64,000 nt of DNA from Gonatopus flavifemur (lineage: Eukaryota; Arthropoda; Insecta; Hymenoptera; Dryinidae). The notes below the pieces were generated by a model. It was not told where the DNA came from, searched no databases, and worked only from the letters and a program-made list of their open reading frames with translations. Positions 35,401-47,400 of the stretch are shown piece after piece. The DNA lies in NCBI GenBank assembly GCA_018340375.1, contig JAFFJZ010000004.1, forward strand, positions 25,394,001 to 25,458,000. Reading direction: 5' to 3'. Numbering within the stretch: the first letter of the stretch is position 1; the number at the start of each line of letters is the position of its first letter. The position numbers and the translations under genes are program-made.

Positions 35401-38400
35401 TAACACTGAAACGAAATAGAAAACATTTTGAAAATTGATTCCATGTTTCCCCAAAGGATTGAGTAGGATATTACACCGCTGGGAAATCTAGTCACTCTGA
35501 ATGGAACTTTAGTCAAACCAAATAAATTTTATTTGTCACAGCTGGATTCTTCATTTCCATTGAATGAACTGCTTTATTCATATTTCAAAAAACTAGACTT
35601 TCATTCACACTCACCAAAATTGAGCTGAGACAACTATATTTCAGTTACCACAGCTGGGTGCCCTTCTCTCAGTGTATGCACATTGGGCAATTGGGAAAAT
35701 TAAATCATTTTGTGATTTATAAACCAATAAAGTGAAAAGAACAGAATTAGGAAATTGAAATCAAGTAAGGAAACCTATCTATAAAAGAATAAACAGTTTG
35801 GAATAATGATTGATTCAATTTAACTCTCTTATACGGAGAAGAGTATTAGTTCAAAAACCTCAAATCTCAAAAATAGTATCTTAATTTATTACATTTTGAT
35901 ATTTTTCAGTATCAAAAAAGTATTGAAACCCTATACTTTTCAATACTATCTTCGTGCTTAGTACTTGAGCTGATACTTTTTGTTCAAAGGTCAACAGTAC
36001 GAATTCGAGGATGAATCTTCTTGTGACATATCCCAAAATTCAACTCCAAACAGAGATCATCTGGATAGTTATCCTCAATGACTCGAGTCTCGAGACTGTA
36101 CGATAATTTTTGTTCCAAGTTATCGAATTATCAAACATCTGTCAAAATATTTTTCCGCTTTGATCGATCTTATTTTTCGAGAATAACAAAAGTTGTCATC
36201 ATCATTTTTTATATGATAATAACGAGCATTCATCTCCTTCAAGTAAAAAACTTCAACTTATTTGAATACGCATCCTTATAAAAAAACAAAAGTATTAATT
36301 CAAATTCCTCTCAATACTACCTCCGCAATAATTACTCAAACTGAACATTTTTCTGTAAGGGACTGAAGTGTATGTTCATTTCCATTCTCATAAATTCCAA
36401 TGTTTGAATGTATGGGAAGGCTATGACAAGAGGGAGGAATCTTATTGTTTAGAAAAGTTTAATCGATATTGAGAAAAATCACTGTCAATTTAAGAAAACA
36501 GAGCGTCTTTGACATATATTCTCCTTCAAAAATAAAGTAGGTACTCTACATATATCATTGAAATAGAATACATCCTGATAGTATCGTCCCGACTGGAAAT
36601 TTACCCCATGGACCTGATCAGGTAAACCTTGATCCAGCTCAGGTCCTGATAAGGCAACCTTATCAGGACCTGACAAGTCATGTCACGCTTCACTATTATA
36701 AGGACCTCATCAGGAGAGACTAATCGGGCTTTCATGAGGAATTCCATACAGAAACCTCCAAAATAACTCGAAATTAGGATATGAACAGGAAATCCAAAGC
36801 AAAATCAAAAGATTAAAGAGACATCAAACAGATTGAACATCAGTGAATTGATTCGATAAAATTTGGTTTCAATACGTTAGGGATAGATTGAACAAAATAG
36901 TCAACAGTTTTGAGAAGTAGGTAATGTATTTGGAATGAACAGATTGAATTTAAAAATAGGCACACTCAGCTAGAAACGTGACATTTTGTCTTCTCAGGCC
37001 CTGCTTTGGGCCAACTTGGCGCGATCTGGGTCAAGTTAGGGCCTTTGATGGTCCAATTTGGAGGAAGGGCTATTTTTAGCAAGGCAGTTGAGAATCCTTC
37101 GAGATTTACCTTCTAATTTGAGGAAAATGTGTTGAATCAAAGAGTGTACAGTCTACAATCAAGACTGTACATTTTTTTATTCAGTTTATTAAACTATCTT
37201 CATGATCTGAGGATGAACTAACGAGGTCCCAATGAGGATACAGCGAGGAAAACCCACTTCAGCCTTTTAGGATAATCTGAGGAAATCCTGACTAGGACCA
37301 AATGAGCTTATTTATACGTGGGGCATCCACACCTAATCCTGATCAGGACTGTAGCAGGTATGCCTCATTTCGGATGACCTTGTTAGGTCCTTATCATATG
37401 TTGGGTCAACCCGATGACAATTTCCAGTCGGGGTTACGGAATGATCGCACCAAACGGCAATTCATCATATAATTAAGACAACGAAACCTTCATTATTTCT
37501 ATTCCATTGAATTGTTTATGATTAATTTTTTCAGTCTCAGGGCCCGTGGATACCAGCCCCCTCTTATTTCATGGAAGCTGACAATTTCTCAGCACATGCT
37601 CCCACCATAGGTAGGAACGATGGGCTGCTATGAAGTTTGAAACATTCTGGCTTTGGCAGATAACAGGTAGGTGACAAAGGTGTGTGAGATAGCAATTTGA
37701 ATTTGTCAAAGTATAAAAGTGTGATTTCCTTATATTTGCTTAGGAATGATATTAGAAATCATTTCATCCATTGCCAGACACTCAGTACTCAGCCAACCAT
37801 AGATTGGTTCCAATCATTGGTCAATTTGATTGGTCCCAATGCGTTTGCTAAGAATTGATCAATGATTTGGGAATTATGTAAGATCTATATGCAAATGTCC
37901 AATCATCGGAGAATGATTGATCGAAAATTGGTCATTTTTCAAAGACCGATTGTCGGTCACTAATGCGGACATAGAAATCAGCCATTATTGGTATATCTCG
38001 TGGTCCATACAATTGCCCAAAAATTGATCATATAACGTAAGTCGATAATCGAAAATCTGAAAATGTAAAACATCACTTATTTTCTATCGATAATATGAAG
38101 TTTTGCATTGTTGATGTCATGCTGATAGGATAGAATTATTTATTATGTATTGTTAATTACAACAAAGTGTTGTGATGTATCGATTCATTCGCCTTTTTCG
38201 TATTAGTGATCGCAACTTATTTCAATTTTGTATTATTCGTGACGGGGTAGAATCGTCGCGAGAAATTGAAGTTATTCACAATCTCAATTTCGGAGCATGG
38301 ATGTATATTCCAATTATACACTGTTAGAAATTTCTGATTGAACTTCCAATTTCATGTACTGGAAGCAAAAGTTATTCACGTAACTGAAAAATTTATTGAA

Positions 38401-41400
38401 ATTTCAATTACATTTGAATGGAATTTCAGTTACGAAAATATATATTATTGTATGATATAATATAGCAAAAATTTGAAAATTCAGTTGCGTGTGAATGAAT
38501 CCCCATTTCAATCACCAAGAATCGGGAATTTCATTTACAAATGTACATGAAAAATATATGGAATTCAAAGACACTTTTAACAGTGTAACTGAGTGAACTG
38601 ATTGAATTTCATTTCAATCAGAAAGTGTGATTCCGGATTATAATTTCTATTCAAATGAGTAATATGCAAATTGCAGATAATTATATGTTATAATGTACAA
38701 TGAATGGAGTCAGCTTCACAGTGCAAAAATAAAAAACAAATTTTCTAAAAATTTTGAAAAAATTTTTTTACAATCAAATTATTAGTCATGATATTAGTAC
38801 TTTGAAGTGATTAAACCTCTTACAGTACATCAATCAATGACGAGTTGTTTGTCGATTTTCGATCATTCTCAAACCAAAATAATTGTCCAACAATTGTCAA
38901 ATTATGGATCACATTATGTCACCACGCCATTGTTATTATTCCGCGCCATTGTTATTATCCCAAATAGTATATTTTGTTTTGACGTGACAGTTCGTCACGA
39001 AAAGTCGCGAGGTGGCACCGCACACGACCCCCGCGGAACTGATACAGGGTGGCGCGGAAGTCTGGAAACGTCCCCATAACTTTTTAACGGGGCATGATAA
39101 TTAGATCAAATTTTTTTTCACTGAAGGAGGGATCGAGGGCTATCCTAACGGGGACTTTCAGTTCCCCAGCCCTGTAGCGGACGATGGGAGGGCTAAAATC
39201 TTGAATGATACGGGGGGCTTGTGATACGTCATTCGATAGGGTTTTTCAACCCGAACCCAGCGGTTTTTTGTTTTTTGAAATGGGATCATTTTTCGCTGAG
39301 TTATCGTAATTGTAATACTCTGATGTGGCAAAGTCTGGAAACACCCCCATAACTTTTGAACGGGACATGATAATTGGATTCGATTTTTTTATCCCATTTT
39401 CGGCATTACCCGGAATCAACGGCGTAGACGTGTCGGGAACCTGATTCGTTGTGAGTGTGGGTGTGCGTGTGCGTGCGTGTGTGCGGTTGTATGTGGGCGT
39501 CGGTGTGTGTGGGTATGGGTGGTTGTGTGTGAGTCACACAGGCCCATACGACCGATCCACCCACACTCACTCACACACACACACAAACACACACACCGAC
39601 ACCCACCCACACGCACTCACACACACACACACGCACACCCACACACAAGGAATCAGGTTCCCGACACGTCCACGCCGTTGATTCTGGGGATTGCCAAGAT
39701 TGAGATAAAAAAACCTCCGATTCAAAAAAAATTTGATCCAATTATCATGCTCCGTTCAAAAGTGATGGGGGTGTTTCCAGACTTCGCCACATTAGAGTAT
39801 TGAAATTACGATAACTCAGCGAAAAATGATCCGATTCCAAAAAACAAAAAACCGCTAGATTCGGGTTGGAAAACCCTGTCAGATGACGTATCACAAGTCC
39901 CCCCGTCTCATTTGATATTTTGGCCCCCCCATCATCCCCTACAGGGCTGGGGAACTCAAAGTCCCCTGTCAAGATAGTCCTTGATCCCTCCTTTATTTAA
40001 ACCAAATTTGATCCAATTATCATGCCCCGTTCGAAAGTTATGGTGGTGTTTCCAGACTTTTGCGCCACTCTGTATGCATAGTTCAAGATCACGTTGGTTC
40101 ATAAAGTTGTCGCTCGCTCGTACACGGAGAGACCGGATCTTTTAATATTTAGAAAGAATTTATCAACGTTCAGAAAAATGACTGTCAATTTAGGGAAAAA
40201 GAGGATTGCTGAAAAATATTCGTAGTGAGTCTACCAAAAATTCGTAATCAAAATATTAACAGTTGATAGTTTCATTGGTATTTCCCACAGTGAAACTGTC
40301 AATTGGTAATATATCGACTACGAATTTCCAGTAAACTCACTACGAATATGTTTCAGCGATCCTCGTCTTCCCTGAATTGGCAGTCATTTTTCTAAACATT
40401 AATAGACCCGGTCTTTCTGTGTACCGGAATCAGGAACACACCTCTCCTCCTTACATATCCCTATCCATCTGTAATTCCTGGTCCTTTTTTCTACTTTGTT
40501 GAGGTTTCACGCCCCGAGGAGGCAGCGCTACCTACGCTACGAGGACCATAGATGGTCAGATCAACCCTCAAGGACTATCCACGCACTACTGGAGTTTCTC
40601 CCCCTTCCTCCGCCAATCAGAAGGAAGAATCCATCTAGTCTCACCCTATCAATCCAGCGACCATTCACCAGAGTCGTAGAAAAGAGAGAGAAGAAGGAAG
40701 AGAAAAACAGCTTCGTCTACGACCCCAATCCACACCTTCATTGGGGAAGGAACAACAAGAATAAAAGAAGACGGCGACACCCGCTCTTGAAGGAACTCCG
40801 GGAAAGCATCCATGCACGCTCACTCATCAACTTTCGAACCCCCACCCTGAGCCAAATCATGTAAAGAATTTGCTGAAATGAATTTCAAGAGAAACTCACC
40901 CACGGGGTTCGCACTGCTGATTCGACCGAGCGACAGCAAAGTGGTAGAAGGATCTTTGATGAAATTCAGTCCTATGGTGAGTATGTGTGTTGCGACAAGA
41001 GGCTTCGAATTTGGGTTTTTGGGATATTTCGTGTCTGCCAAGGCGTTATTACCCGTGTGGAAGTGCCAGTGCGGTATCTCTTCCGTATGGTTTGTAGTCC
41101 TAATGTATGGTGGTAGGGGGTCTTTTTGCCGAAAAAGTTTTTCGCCGAATAAACTTAATTCGACAATCGCTAGTCATTTCTAGAGATCACTACGAAATCT
41201 CCTCGTGATTTCTAGAGGTGACTATCGATTGTCAAATTACAGTGTATTCGGCGAAAAACGTTTTCGGCAAAAAGACCCCCTACCTGTACGGTTCGCGTGG
41301 CATCCTCTCTCTTGATTTTCTTTTCGAATGTTAAATTCTTTCCCCTCGCGCATGTTTGCCCTCTTTCGAGTCATCTTTATGGTCGCGGTTTCCCTTCGCC

Positions 41401-44400
41401 CTCCCTTGATTTGGTGAATGTGAACGACATAGTCCGTATACAGTTGTTTCCTCGTGGTGGTATCCCCTGTGTTGTTCTCGATCCCGTGCGTTCCCGTGAT
41501 TTTTTTCATAAACTTCAACTGATTATTGTTCTTATATCTCCACGACGAAGTCGTGTGAGTTTTGAAAAATAATTGAATTCAAAAAATATCCCCGTGCAGT
41601 TGGCATGTGTCTAACCTTGAAGTTCGAGTCTAGTTCTTGTTTAGAATCAACCCACTCCCTCTCCCTGAATTTTCCCTTCCGTTCCCCAATATTTGCATGG
41701 ACCTGTACTGCCGCCACGATGTAAGCAGAATAGGTGTGTTATCTTCCCTGTCGGTGTGAAGATTTTTTGATGGAGGCTTTGTCCTAGTTCCAATTTCACC
41801 ACCAGTTGACGAAAGTGTCGTGAAGGCCAGATAAATTTCGATTTTTCGGAATAAAATCAAGTTTAAATGAAAAATAACTTCCCTCTGTAAAAGTTATGTA
41901 TTTTAATACGATTTTAATTTTTTTCTTCATCAATTTGGGTGAGTATTTCCGACATCTAATTTGAATTGACCGTTTTTTTTTGGCCTTAGCTACTCGAATT
42001 TCGTAGTGGCAAAATCAAGAACTAGGACAGAAAAATCTCACAACACATACAAAAGATAACACACCTATTCTCCTTACATCGTGACTGCCGCTTTTCGAAA
42101 TTTATAAGGTCCACGATTTCAAATCAATATCTGCGCTAGCACAGCTCAGAGGCGCTCAACCCATCTGCGGCTTTGTGAATAGGACAAAGGACATTTCCAG
42201 CACAGTGTGTCAAGGAGGTAAAGAGTTAACGACGATCATATGAGGTGTATAACTTTGCTTCCGCCGTTTTGCAATAGATGGCTGTAGCAGTAAGTGGTAG
42301 TTGGAATGAATAGATCATAGATGTCATACAATAAGCTTAGGTATTTGTAAACATAACGCCATCGAAATATTAGTTGATTTGTGTCTGCATCATAAAGTTA
42401 TTCTCGATTAAACATGTCAGCTTACGAGCCAAATTCTCGTCATTTGCGGGAGGTTTCAATTTTCGGCTTCAATATGAAGAAATCTGCGGCTGAGGCTCAT
42501 CGGATGCTCTCAAATGCCTATGGTGAGGCCACTATTAGTGAAAGAACGTGCCAAGAGTGGTTTCAACGCTTCAAGAACGGTGATTTTAACGTCGAAGACC
42601 AGCATGGCAGTGGAAGGGAGAAGGTTTTCGAAGATGCAGAATTGGAGGCATTACTTGATCAAGACTCGTGTCAAACACAACAAGGATTGGCAGGATCATT
42701 GGGAGTGACGCAACCAGCCATTCCAAAACGCCTGAAAGTCATGGGAATGATTCAGAAACAAGGAAATTGGGTGCCGTACGAGTTGAAGCCGAGAGATGTT
42801 GAACGGCGTTTGTGTGTTTGTGAACAGCTGCTTGCAAGGCAAAGACGGAAGGGATTTCTGCATCGCATTGTGACTGGGGACGAAAAATGGGTTCATCGCG
42901 ATAATCCCAAGCGCAGCAAATCATGGGGATATTCCGGCCATGCTTCCACGTCGACGGCCTAACCGAATATTCACGGTTCCAAGGTTATGCTCAGTATTTG
43001 TGGGGACCAGCTTGGTGTAGTGTATTATGAGTTGTTAAAACCGACTGAGACAATCACAGACGATCGTTATCGAACGCAATTGATGCGTTTGAGCCGAGCA
43101 TTGAAAGACAAACGGCCGCAATACAACGAGAGACATGATTGACAAGTGATTTTACAGCATGACAATGCTCGATCCCACGTTGCGAAAGTGGTCAAGACAT
43201 ACTTGGAAACTTTGAAATGGGGAGTCCTACCCCACCCGCCGTATTCTCCAGACGTTGCTCCCTCGCACTATCACTTGTTTCGATCAATGGCACACGGCCT
43301 AGCTGACCAGCACTTCCGGACCTATGAAGGAGTAAAGAATTGGATCGATTCGTGGATCGCTTCAAAAGATGACCAGGTTTTTCAACGCGGGATTCGTATG
43401 CCGCCCGACAGCTGGGAGAAAGTAGTGGCCAGCGATGGACAATACTTTGAATCATAAATGTATAACCAGTTTTTTACAATAAAGCCTCGAATATCGGAAA
43501 AAAACGGCGGAAGCGGAGTTATACACCTAATATGTTACAGTATGAGTGATAGGTGCGTGCACCGGAGGCGCTTGAGCCGCGGAAGAGTACTGAAAACATC
43601 GTCCCAGCCAGTGAAATCAAGGCAGCTCTTTCACCAGCATTGCTACTATGCACTTATACACTTGAAAACGTTTTGTACACAACGTACTTAATTTATGTAT
43701 GGTTTCAAGTGTAAATCTTTTATTTTGAGAGAACTTTTTGAACAGATTTCAGAACTTATGTAAAATTTATCCTGTATTACCGGAATACCGGATTACTATG
43801 AATCATTGTTGTTCAAAGAGAATCGTTTATAATAAACTTTTTTCACACTCTGCACGTTTTGATTTCCTGATTGAATATACTGTGACACGCGTTCCCCCAC
43901 CTCCGATAAAGAATCCTGGAATTCGACGAGCTAGAGACATATTTGGAGGGTCAATTATTTGATCAATGCACAGAGGTAATATTTCATTGAATATTACAGT
44001 GTACCACCGGATCAGGGCGCCATATCGGTCTTTTCGAGAAAAATTACTGTGTGATTGCATAGAAACACACAATTATTTTTCTCGAAAAGACCGATATGGC
44101 GCCCTGATTCGGTGGTACACTATAATATTCAATGAAATATTTTCTCCGTGTGATAATCAAAAATTATTAACGCGAACATATTTAGATTGAAACATCACAT
44201 AGTTTTAAAATTCAAAAAGTACATGAATTGTTTTCAATCCACCTTAATGTGCAGAGACTGTGACTTTATGAACAGAACAAGATCACATGTACTTACTCTT
44301 CTCTCCGGAGTCATCATTAGAATGTTGTTTTATATTTGAAGATTCCTTATTCTTGGAAGATGCTTCACTATTTCGGGATTGAGGTTTTCCGCTTCGCGCG

Positions 44401-47400
44401 GTACCACTTCCTGAATCAGGATTTTCAGGATCTTCGGAGGCTTCAGTTACAGTTCCTGCAGTGGGTTCAGTATTTCCAGTGCCATCAGTTGCAGGTTTTG
44501 TTGTCTCTTCAGTTTCAGTGGTAGGTTCAGTGCCACCAGTTACAGGTTTTGTTGTCCCTTCAGTTTCAGTGGTAGGTCCAGTGCCACCAGTGACAGGTTT
44601 TGTTGTCCCTTCAGTTTCAGTGGTGGGTCCAGTGCCACCAGTGACAGGTTTTGTTGTCCCTTCAGTTTCAGTGGTAGGTCCAGTGCCACCAGTGACAGGT
44701 TTTGTTGTCCCTTCAGTTTCAGTGGTAGGTCCAGTGCCACCAGTTACAGGTTTTGTTGTCCCTTCAGTTTCAGTGGTAGGTCCAGTGCCACCAGTGACAG
44801 GTTTTGTTGTCCCTTCAGTTTCAGTGGTGGGTCCAGTGCCACCAGTGACAGGTTTTGTTGTCCCTTCAGTTTCAGTGGTAGGTCCAGTGCCACCAGTGAC
44901 AGGTTTTGTTGTCCCTTCAGTTTCAGTGGTAGGTCCAGTGCCACCAGTTACAGGTTTTGTTGTCCCCTCAGTTTTTGATGATGTGCTGGCAGTAATTGAA
45001 GGAGACGTTGATCCACCACCGGTTGGAGATGTTGGTTCTTGTGTGTCCTCACACTGAATGAGTTCGTCTTTCGTAGGTGACAATTCACAAGAGCTACTCA
45101 CCCGGGAGTCACAAGTATAACAGTTCAATGTCAGCCCTGTTGAATAAGAATGTAAATATTATCACAAAATGAAAGATCAAAAGAAGGAGTGGAAGAGACT
45201 GATTTTCAGAGATATATAAACAACAGAACACCCTGGTGCTTCTATGAATCATCGTTCTTGGTAAATACGAAGAAGTGCGACCTATGGAAAAATAGCTTTT
45301 CTTTCAACTTTTGTTCGCAGAAGTGGGTTGAAATGGATTTTAACAAGATATTTTGATGCCAGAAGATAGAAAAATAATTTTTCTCACTTCCATGTTTTTC
45401 AATATAAGATTAGAATAGGCTGCGTGTGGCTGGTCTTCGGCTGAGATAACTTGACAGCTCAACGAATTCTTGCGTTTTATAAACAAATTATTTTGCAATT
45501 CGAAAATCAACCGCCACTCAATAAAGACACGAGTGGTTGAAAACCATTAACCTTCCGGCGGGCACGCGATTTTTTCTTGCACAAGCGGGCGCGCTGGTGT
45601 ACAAAGTACACAAAGTAATATTGATACAAATATGGGACGAATAGACAATTCATGGTAGAATACTGGAACACAGAGGATGTCTGATACATATGAAACTTCA
45701 TTAACAATATCAAATTCGCAAAAATATCGCAGTAATAAGAAAAACAGAGTATCAAAATTGTAAAATCAAATACATCATGAGGAACCAAAGAATGTAAAAA
45801 TGAAATGTTATCAATCAGATAACATCGGATATGTGATATCACACATCACTATCTGATGTTCAACCCAGCATTTCTAACAAGTTACGAAGTTAAAGAATGT
45901 TTCTCACATATGATGTTTCTAGGGAGATGATTATTCGGAGAGTGCATGCTCGCATCGATGACCTCTATATACCAAATTTTCGTACTGAGACTTATAGAAA
46001 TTCTTTCTCTATACGCGGTAGTTATTTCTGGAATAAGTTACCATCTGAAGTGCGCTCTTCGCCTAGCATTTATGTCTACAAAACTAGACTGTTCAAACAT
46101 CTCCTGTCCTTACAGTGCAGTTTCATTGACCAGTGTGTAATGGCATGGTTGTTTCCCGCGTGCACGCTCCTCATACCCATCTATCACCACTATCCGACAA
46201 CACTATGTGAACTAGCTGTAAGAACTGAATTTCTGTTTTTTTGTGTTTTTTTAAATCTTTTTATGTATTTTTTGTACTTTAATGCGTTAACGTGTGTAGA
46301 TCACACGGTGTTTATGCTCTTATATATATGTATATTATCATTTTACTCATCTCTGTACTTTTATAATTTCTATGTTAGTCCTCAAGAGATAAAATCTTAG
46401 GACTTAATAAATATCTATCTATCTATCTATCTATGAATCTATGACACTAAATGCATTTTTGTGTAGTCCTTGTGTTATCACCCCTACACGGAAAAAAATG
46501 AACTGTTAATTTTACCAGAATTCCGGTTACTATATGGACAGCAAGGAATATCTGTGACTTTCACTGGAATTCTTGTTAAATTTACCGGAGCCCTTGTTAA
46601 ATTTGCCGGAGACTTGATTCATTTAACTAGAATTTCGGTTAAAATGGCAGTAATTCTTGCTGTCCATATATTAACCGGAGTATTTTTTTCAGTGTAGTAA
46701 AAAACGAACATATATGACCCATACATAATCCATACATAATACATATAAAATTCATATATGATTCATATATGACAATGCATAGAATCATATACAATCCATA
46801 TTGATTCCATATGTGATCCATATATGATCATATATGACTCATATATAATCCATACAAAACCCATATACGAGAAATATTTCATATGTGACAGAATTTTTTC
46901 ACATGTATCGGAAAGTCTTGTATCGAAAGGTCATATATGGATTCTGTATGGGCCATATATGATCATATACGGATTCAATATGGATTGCGTATGAATTATA
47001 TATGGTCATATATGATCGTATATGGTTTCTATATGCTTTATGTATGTTCTTACATGATTCATTTTTACTAGGGACAAAGTTTGTATCTGCCGTGCTTTCG
47101 ATTCTCTCGTGATGCTTTTCCAGTTTTGACAGGAACATACTTTTTTAGGAAAATCCGAATATCTTTGGACAAAGAAATGATCAACAACAGAGGAATACAT
47201 CTGACTCTCAGGCCGATTGTATTTCGTTTCAGATAAATTTTCAGTGAGAAAGTGATTTCTGTGTGCATTTTACACCAGTGCGCCCGCTGGAAGGTTGATT
47301 CAACGTACAAATGTCGCAACGGAACGATCACTTTCAATTTTTTAAATTCGAATCGTTTATCAGAACGGATTCATAATCCAGTACACAAATACCGAAGCAC

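Larger units (their letters stand above)
39008..42184 (+). repeat. Large CpG-rich repeat, copy B, with four nested insertions
   Basis: Outside the insertions the order of blocks equals that of copy A (16196-18946): GGTGGCACCGCACACGACCC, TGTCGCTCGCTCG, GGAACACACCTCTCC, GAGGCAGCGCTACCTACGCT, TGGTCGCGGTTTCCCTTCGC, ACGACATAGTCCGTA, CGACGAAGTCG and GAGGCGCTCAAC. Insertions are 39045-40072, 40123-40421, 41116-41280 and 41715-42083. Without them it is about 1.3-1.4 kb. No terminal inverted repeat or protein domain is seen, so the class is unknown. Confidence 0.65.
45551..47294. mobile_element. Composite TTAA-type element carrying nested insertions
   Basis: CCTTCCGGCGGGCACGCG after a TTAA (45547-45550) mirrors CGCCCGCTGGAAGG before TTGA (47295-47298). 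GCGCTGGTGTACAAAGT/ATTTTACACCAGTGCGC pairs further in. The ends and near-TTAA duplication suggest a piggyBac-type element. Inside are a non-LTR 3' end (45897-46440), a CACGGA MITE (46487-46694) and an ATATATGA MITE (46695-47073). No transposase is recognised. Confidence 0.6.

Noticed and set aside
35139..35516. 125-codon minus-strand ORF overlapping exon 3
   Set aside because: It is in another frame, ends at a stop within the exon and includes intron sequence. Only the frame giving DFTCVK is consistent with splicing.
39416..39803. Cys/Val- and His/Thr-rich ORFs in the TG/CA tract
   Set aside because: They are products of the GT/CA dinucleotide repeat at the centre of a foldback element.
44461..45057. 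198-codon plus-strand ORF of [15 protein letters not shown] repeats
   Set aside because: It is the antisense shadow of the 51-bp mucin minisatellite. The minus strand has splice sites and LU cysteines; this strand has neither.
46150..46400. Hydrophobic C-terminal extension of the non-LTR ORF
   Set aside because: It follows the conserved tail and runs through the 3' UTR towards the (CTAT)n tail; chance translation of AT-rich DNA.
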